Origin: Shimia sp039969785
GTDB lineage: Bacteria; Pseudomonadota; Alphaproteobacteria; Rhodobacterales; Rhodobacteraceae
DNA: 64,000 bases
Reading direction: 5' to 3'
Assembly (NCBI RefSeq): GCF_039969785.1
Contig: NZ_JBDVNC010000013.1
Coordinates: 62,001 to 126,000 of the forward strand
This document shows, piece after piece, positions 59,089 through 64,000 of the stretch. Both the position numbers and the translations under genes were made by a program. How positions within the stretch are numbered: position 1 is the stretch's first letter; the number at the start of each line of letters is the position of its first letter. The notes beneath the pieces are model-generated. The model ran no database searches, was not told the DNA's origin, and saw nothing but the letters and a program-made list of their open reading frames with translations.

Positions 59089-61248
59089 TCAGGCAACTGC
59101 AGCGGCAAAGCTGGTGCGGAAGATTTCCGTCAGTTCGGCCAGCGGGGCTTCGGATTGGCCAAAGCGTACGGTGTCGCCGGTGAAGCGGCCCACAGTGATC
59201 AGCGGAACGTCTGCTTTGCCTGCTTCGATCATCAGCGCTTCGGCCTGATCAAAATTGCAAGCCACCAGATAGCGCGCCTGATCTTCGCCAAACAGGGTCG
59301 GAGTGTCCTCGGCGTCCAGCTGAACACCCACGTCTGCGGCTTCGGCCATTTCAAAGGCGGCCAGCGCCAGACCGCCATCAGACAAATCGGTGCAGGCCTT
59401 GATCAAATCGCGGTTTGCGCGGATGAAATCGCCATTGCGGCGTTCCGCGTCCAGATCAACCTGCGGCGCGTCGCCGTCTTCGCGGTTGAACACTTCGGCC
59501 AGCAGGGCGGACTGACCCAGATGTCCGGCGGTGTCGCCAATCACCATGGCCACGTGACCATCGCGGGCGATTCCGTTGATTGGCTCTTCTCCGGCGGCGA
59601 TCAGACCAACGGCGCCGATGGTTGGCGTTGGCAGAATGCCGGTGCCATCGGTTTCGTTGTAAAGCGATACGTTGCCAGACACGATGGGCATATCAAGCGC
59701 GATGACGGCCTGACCAATGCCTTTGATGGCGCCTACGAACTGGCCCATGATCTCGGGCTTTTCGGGATTGCCGAAGTTCATGTTGTCGGTCGTAGCCAAG
59801 GGTTTGGCGCCGACTGCACACAAGTTGCGGAACGCTTCGGCGACGGCTTGCTTGCCGCCCTCGGTTGGGTTCGCTTTGACATAGCGCGGGGTCACGTCGC
59901 TGGTGAAGGCCAGCTTTTTGTCGGTGCCGTGAACCCGGATCACGCCAGCGCCAAGGCCGGGCAGGCGGGCGCTGTCGGCCATGACCATGGTGTCATATTG
60001 CTCATAGACCCATTGTTTGCCTGCATAGTTGGGCGAGGCGAGCAGCGCGCGCAGGCCATCTATGCCATCAATCTGGGGTACATCAGCCAGCTCTTCGGCG
60101 GCCGGTGTTTCCACCCAGGGGCGGTCATATTCCGGCGCGCGTCCTGAAAGAGGCGACAGGGGCAGGTCGGCTTTGACCTCGCCATGATGCACGATCAGAA
60201 AGCGATCTTCGGCCAGAGTTTCACCGACGATGGCAAAGTCGAGATCCCATTTTTCGAACACGGCGCGGGCTTCGGCCTCAAGCTCGGGCTTGAGCACCAT
60301 CAACATGCGTTCCTGAGATTCCGACAGCATCATCTCGTAGGCGGTCATGTTGTCTTCGCGTTGGGGCACGTCTTCGAGGTTGAGCTTGACGCCCAGTTGA
60401 CCTTTGTCGCCCATTTCCACGGCAGAGCAGGTCAGACCGGCGGCACCCATGTCCTGAATGGACACGACCGCGCCGGTTTGCATCAGCTCCAGCGTGGCTT
60501 CCATCAGGCGTTTTTCCGTGAAGGGATCGCCAACCTGAACGGTGGGGCGTTTCTCTTCGATTGTGTCGTCAAATTCGGCGCTGGCCATAGTGGCACCACC
60601 GACACCGTCGCGTCCGGTTTTCGCACCCAGATACACCACAGGCATGCCGATGCCGGAGGCCGCCGAATAGAAAATGCTGTCAGCTTTGGCGATGCCAGCG
60701 GCAAAGGCGTTCACAAGGCAGTTGCCGTTATAGGCGGGATGAAAGCGGACTTCGCCGCCGACAGTGGGCACGCCAAAACAGTTGCCGTAACCGCCAACGC
60801 CCTCGACCACGCCATTCACAAGCTGACGGGTTTTGTGGTGATCCGGTTCCCCAAAGCTGAGCGAGTTCATCGCAGCAATCGGGCGGGCACCCATGGTAAA
60901 GACATCGCGCAGAATGCCGCCAACACCGGTAGCCGCGCCCTGATAGGGTTCGATATAGGACGGGTGGTTGTGGCTTTCCATTTTGAAGACCACCGCATCG
61001 CCATCGCCAATATCTACGATGCCTGCGTTTTCACCGGGGCCGCATATGACCTGAGGTCCTTCGGTGGGCAGGGTGCGCAACCATTTCTTGGAAGACTTAT
61101 AGGAACAGTGTTCGTTCCACATTGCCGAAAAGATACCCAGTTCGGTGAATGTGGGCGCGCGGCCGATGATTTCGAGGATCAACTGATATTCATCCGGTTT
61201 CAGACCGTGGGCGTCGATCAGTTCGGGAGTGATGGCCGGTTCCTGCAT
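59089..61248 (-). CDS. purL: Phosphoribosylformylglycinamidine synthase II
   Basis: 719 aa, the small PurL that works with separate PurQ and PurS. It converts FGAR to FGAM with ATP and ammonia from PurQ. PELIDAHGLKPDEYQLILEIIGRAPTFTELGIFSAMWNEHCSYKSSKKWL at the N-terminus, then GPGENAGIVDIGDG, ESHNHPSYIEPYQGAATGVGGILRD, the catalytic FGVPTVGGEVRFH, QDMGAAGLTCSAVEM, and C-terminal STDLSDGG-like CTDLSDGGLALAAFEMAEAADVGVQ. Single gene here; purQ and purS are outside the window. Confidence 0.97.
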   Translation of the reverse strand: MQEPAITPELIDAHGLKPDEYQLILEIIGRAPTFTELGIFSAMWNEHCSYKSSKKWLRTLPTEGPQVICGPGENAGIVDIGDGDAVVFKMESHNHPSYIEPYQGAATGVGGILRDVFTMGARPIAAMNSLSFGEPDHHKTRQLVNGVVEGVGGYGNCFGVPTVGGEVRFHPAYNGNCLVNAFAAGIAKADSIFYSAASGIGMPVVYLGAKTGRDGVGGATMASAEFDDTIEEKRPTVQVGDPFTEKRLMEATLELMQTGAVVSIQDMGAAGLTCSAVEMGDKGQLGVKLNLEDVPQREDNMTAYEMMLSESQERMLMVLKPELEAEARAVFEKWDLDFAIVGETLAEDRFLIVHHGEVKADLPLSPLSGRAPEYDRPWVETPAAEELADVPQIDGIDGLRALLASPNYAGKQWVYEQYDTMVMADSARLPGLGAGVIRVHGTDKKLAFTSDVTPRYVKANPTEGGKQAVAEAFRNLCAVGAKPLATTDNMNFGNPEKPEIMGQFVGAIKGIGQAVIALDMPIVSGNVSLYNETDGTGILPTPTIGAVGLIAAGEEPINGIARDGHVAMVIGDTAGHLGQSALLAEVFNREDGDAPQVDLDAERRNGDFIRANRDLIKACTDLSDGGLALAAFEMAEAADVGVQLDAEDTPTLFGEDQARYLVACNFDQAEALMIEAGKADVPLITVGRFTGDTVRFGQSEAPLAELTEIFRTSFAAAVA

Positions 61249-61330
61249 AGTCGGTAGAATCCCCGTAAGTGGCGTTTCACAGGGCTTTTAGGTCAGTCGC
61301 ACCATAAGGGAAAGGGCTAACCCGTCGATG

Positions 61331-62497
61331 TCAGAAGCGTTGACCCACGTAGATATACACAAGTTGTTCGTCTTCGTCGTTGAAGGACACATCCACAGAG
61401 AAATCCGTTTCGAATTTCTTGGTCAGCTGAAAGCGCATGCCAAACCCTGCCGCCGTGTGAACGCCGCCTGCATCCAGAGAGCTGAAATCGGGACCCGTCA
61501 TACCGGCACCGGCAAAGGCGACAGCGCCAAAACGGCTGCCGAATTTTTGTCTGAGCTCGACCTGAAGTGAGACGCTGCTTGTGTCGTAATACTGAGTTGC
61601 CGAGAATCCGCGAAAGGCATCAATGCCGCCCAAAGCACATTGATCAAAGAATGGTGTGTCGGACGTTGCCGCACATGTTGACAGCTGCGAGGCAACTACA
61701 GTTTTTTCGCCCAGGGACCAGTAACCAGCCATATTGGCAAAGCTGCGGGCGTAGTCGCGTGCGCTGCCTTCCAGGGTTGTGCCGCCCAGAAGTTCAAAAT
61801 CTACAAAATATCCGCTGCGGGGGTACAGCGTATCGTCGCGGGAATCGTACTGTCCCACAAATCCAAGGTTGCCAAGTGTCAGGTTTGCGTCCTGAACGAC
61901 GCCGGGCGGCAAAATGCCTCCGCTTTCGAGGCCAACAGTCGTTTCAAGATACCGTAACGTGCCCCCCACCAGAACATTCTCGCTCACGCCGCGCAACAGC
62001 GTAGCTGTAAAAAGTGAGCCGTCTTGTTTCAGGCCAACGGGTACGCCACCCACATACAGGTCGTAATACGCCTCTGCCTGCGCAAGCGTGGCGTCGAGTT
62101 TCCATGTATTCGCACCCCAAGACAAGGATCCGGATAAGCCATATCCGTTGGTGCCATTGTCGCTGCGCAATCCGCCGATGGCGAAATGCGAAGTGTCGCT
62201 TTCTGCGTCAAACTGGAACAAATAGGCCCCGCCAAGCGCCAGTCCTGCGCCAATCGTGGGGTTCTTGAAGGGGATCGGAGCAACCATGAAAGACCCGGTC
62301 CGCAGGCCATAGTCGTCTTCGCGTTCGCTGGCGTCAGCAATCATTTCTGTGCTGCTTACAAGGGCGCTTTCTGCTTTTAGCGAACCCGTTGAACAAAGTG
62401 CTAAACATGCGGACAAAGCCACGCCAAGACCCTGTGTGTAGGGCTTTTTGTCGAGGCGGTCACAAAGGCGATAACAATGCGGCACAAAAAAAGACAT
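61331..62497 (-). CDS. Outer-membrane beta-barrel protein (BamA/TamA-like surface antigen)
   Basis: About 388 aa. After a signal-like stretch (GVALSACLALCSTGSLKAES) the sequence forms a C-terminal Omp85-type barrel: FKNPTIGAGLALGGAYLFQF, DSRDDTLYPRSGYFVDFELLGG, GGIDAFRGFSATQYYDTSSVSLQVELRQKF, ending in alternating residues and a terminal Phe (VYIYVGQRF), the beta-signal for barrel insertion. No POTRA domains. The start is uncertain: the ATG at 62497 lies inside a terminator hairpin. GTG at 62485 or GTG at 62422 are alternatives. Function unknown; may transport or anchor an unknown partner. Confidence 0.8.
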   Translation of the reverse strand: MSFFVPHCYRLCDRLDKKPYTQGLGVALSACLALCSTGSLKAESALVSSTEMIADASEREDDYGLRTGSFMVAPIPFKNPTIGAGLALGGAYLFQFDAESDTSHFAIGGLRSDNGTNGYGLSGSLSWGANTWKLDATLAQAEAYYDLYVGGVPVGLKQDGSLFTATLLRGVSENVLVGGTLRYLETTVGLESGGILPPGVVQDANLTLGNLGFVGQYDSRDDTLYPRSGYFVDFELLGGTTLEGSARDYARSFANMAGYWSLGEKTVVASQLSTCAATSDTPFFDQCALGGIDAFRGFSATQYYDTSSVSLQVELRQKFGSRFGAVAFAGAGMTGPDFSSLDAGGVHTAAGFGMRFQLTKKFETDFSVDVSFNDEDEQLVYIYVGQRF

Positions 62498-62522
62498 GCC
62501 CACGGTATCCCGCAGGCATGTC
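62486..62522 (-). terminator. Intrinsic terminator after the MscS gene, overlapping next gene start
   Basis: Minus-strand stem GACATGCC...GGCATGTC with a 14-base loop, followed by seven T residues (62486-62492), 47 bases past the MscS stop. The ATG of the next gene's longest reading is in the second arm. Confidence 0.85.
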
Positions 62523-62568
62523 CTTAGAGTCAAGCAAGGGCCGATGTCCCGAGCGGCGTATGAAGCGT

Positions 62569-64000
62569 TTAGTCCGGACCCTTGGGTGCTGCGGCCGGGC
62601 CCTGGTCTTCCTGCTGTTGGGCAACAGTTGCTGCAGCCGCAGCGGCCATGGCCGTTTTTTCCGCCTCTGTCAGTTCCTCATGGTGTTCCATGTCCGGCAT
62701 AGCAACGCGCACTTCGCGGCGGGCAAAGTCGATACCGGCTTCGGCAAACGCGGCCTTGATCTTGTTATAGATCTCTTTGCGGATCATGAATTGTTTGCCC
62801 GGCTTGGCCATGAATTTCCCACGGATCACCATGCCAACATCGTCGATGTCGAAAACACCCTGCGACTTGAAAGGTTGCAGGAAGTCGTCTTTGAACAGCT
62901 CGTCCTGCAGCATCTCCTGACCGATCTTCTTGAAGATCTTCTTGACCTTGTTGGGGTCGGTATCAAAAGGCACAGTGAATTTGAGCTTCATGATCACCCA
63001 GTCGCGTGAGTAGTTGGTCAGCTTTGGGATTTCGCCATAAGGGATCGTGTGCACAGCCCCGCGGTGGTGGCGCAGCTGCATGGAACGAATTGAAATCTTT
63101 TCAACCGCGCCCATGGTGCCTTCGATCTCGACATATTCACCAACGCGGAAGGCGTCGTCGATCAGGAAGAAAACGCCGGAAACCACATCCGTGACCAGTT
63201 TCTGAGCACCAAAACCAATCGCCAGACCAAGAACACCAGCACCGGCCAGAAGCGGTGTGATGTCGACCCCGAGATTGCCAATGGCCAGCAATCCGAAGAT
63301 CACGATTATCGTGGTCTGGGCTGAGATCAGCGCCAACGGAAGAACCGTGGACAGTCGCGAGCCGCCGCCGCCGCCCATTTCGTTATCGGCATCTTCCTGA
63401 GACATGCCCAGAGCGGTAAACTCTGCCGCCAAGCGGCGGTTGATCCACAGCGAGACACCTTCGTATGCGACATAACCGAAGATAAATGTCAGCATGAAGC
63501 TGAACAGATTGTCGGCGATCCCGGCACTGTCCTGCATCAGGCTAAGCAGGCTAAAGTCCCATGCGCTGGCAATCATCGACAGGACAATTCCAAGTGCGAT
63601 CACGCGCCCGATGCGAACATAGCTGCGCTTGGTGGCGATATAGGCTTGTTCCGCAATTGCACCGACGCCTTGCATCGGAGGAACGAGGTGGCGCACCAAT
63701 CCGCGAATGGCAGTATCAATGACAGGTGTGAACAACAGCAGGAACATGGTTGTGTAATGCGCGCCCTGAATGATCTGTTTAAAGATCCCCAAACCGGCAA
63801 GCACCGCAACCACGCACCATATGAAAACAACGACGGCAATCCCGAAATAGGGATAGGCCCGTGCGACCATTTCATCGAACTTGGTATTGTCAGGGTCGGT
63901 GCCACGCATCATTTCTGACAGGCCTTCGCGGGCATACCAGCACAGATAGGCGACGTTGACGTAGACAAGCGTGTTGATCCAGTAGCCAATCAGGGATTTT
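62569..64000 (-). CDS. MscS-family mechanosensitive channel, partial
   Basis: Incomplete at its N-terminus: the frame stays open to the window edge (reading KSLIGYWINTLVYVN... before the internal MMRGTDPDNTKF), so the true start is beyond base 64000. Several membrane helices are followed by the MscS pore/TM3 region LGVDITPLLAGAGVLGLAIGFGAQKLVTDVVSGVFFLIDDAFRVGEYVEIEGTMGAVEKISIRSMQLRHHRGAVHTIPYGEI, the beta domain, and a C-terminal tail rich in Ala/Gln/Glu. It releases solutes on osmotic downshock. A terminator follows. Confidence 0.92.
   Translation of the reverse strand, partial: KSLIGYWINTLVYVNVAYLCWYAREGLSEMMRGTDPDNTKFDEMVARAYPYFGIAVVVFIWCVVAVLAGLGIFKQIIQGAHYTTMFLLLFTPVIDTAIRGLVRHLVPPMQGVGAIAEQAYIATKRSYVRIGRVIALGIVLSMIASAWDFSLLSLMQDSAGIADNLFSFMLTFIFGYVAYEGVSLWINRRLAAEFTALGMSQEDADNEMGGGGGSRLSTVLPLALISAQTTIIVIFGLLAIGNLGVDITPLLAGAGVLGLAIGFGAQKLVTDVVSGVFFLIDDAFRVGEYVEIEGTMGAVEKISIRSMQLRHHRGAVHTIPYGEIPKLTNYSRDWVIMKLKFTVPFDTDPNKVKKIFKKIGQEMLQDELFKDDFLQPFKSQGVFDIDDVGMVIRGKFMAKPGKQFMIRKEIYNKIKAAFAEAGIDFARREVRVAMPDMEHHEELTEAEKTAMAAAAAATVAQQQEDQGPAAAPKGPD

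Noticed and set aside
59086..61257. Plus-strand open frames across purL
   Set aside because: Antisense to purL, no recognisable domains.
1..64000. tRNA, rRNA, CRISPR array, insertion sequence or prophage
   Set aside because: I read the intergenic spaces and saw no cloverleaf-like sequence, spaced repeats, transposase or phage gene; a short structured RNA could still be missed by eye.

Overview
The window looks like chromosomal DNA from a marine alphaproteobacterium of the Rhodobacteraceae (Roseobacter group). The indications are gene content and order (nnr divergent from glnB-glnA; a PDH operon whose E1-beta carries its own lipoyl domain; overlapping M23 peptidase and bactofilin genes; a bolA / small membrane protein / grxD trio), the moderately high GC, and an alphaproteobacterial LexA box (GTTC-N7-GTTC) in front of uvrA. 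I found no rRNA, tRNA, insertion sequence, prophage or CRISPR array. About 63 protein genes fill nearly all of the sequence. The first gene (nnr) and the last (an MscS-type channel) run off the window.

Layout. 1-4.3 kb: NAD(P)HX repair, PII/glutamine synthetase, serine acetyltransferase. 4.3-8.5 kb: ftsB-like gene and pdhA-pdhB-pdhC. 8.8-11 kb: class I aldolase and phosphoglycerate kinase. 11.2-14.7 kb: cytoplasmic and exported cyclophilins, DUF3179 protein, stand-alone Hint-domain protein. 14.8-18 kb: bactofilin/M23 envelope pair, DUF455 ferritin-like protein, peroxiredoxin. 18-24.5 kb: giant AsmA/YhdP-like protein, queA, MFS transporter, DUF924 protein. 24.5-28.4 kb: small membrane coiled-coil protein, lpdA, methyltransferase-like protein, ArsR/SRPBCC/DUF1761 operon. 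28.4-34.7 kb: VWA protein with three repeats, uvrA, small membrane protein with a divergent XRE regulator. 34.8-41.7 kb: valine catabolism (acyl-CoA dehydrogenase, 3-hydroxyisobutyryl-CoA hydrolase, mmsB, mmsA), a YbdK-type ligase and a LysR regulator. 41.8-45.6 kb: CBS protein, coaD, DUF808, YibI/YibH-like pair. 45.6-51.8 kb: transketolase, coiled-coil protein, zapA, cytochrome b561, grxD/bolA cluster, GNAT and AllA-like genes. 52.1-58.8 kb: amide-uptake operon (ABC transporter with a fused permease-ATPase, amidase, LuxR-type regulator). 59-64 kb: purL, outer-membrane beta-barrel protein, MscS channel.

Most of this is conserved housekeeping sequence. The amide operon is the clearest accessory block. 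The less expected signals lie between genes: candidate operators (a 20-bp dyad before pdhA; a tandem 18-bp box before the arsR-like gene; a dyad before the amidase; a site before the valine operon resembling the short-chain acyl-CoA regulator site), a hairpin touching the ribosome binding site of the MFS gene, a terminator overlapping the start of an outer-membrane protein gene, and a two-copy intergenic element built from 11-bp direct repeats (about 8661 and 43023). Function calls come from reading the protein sequences. No database search was possible.
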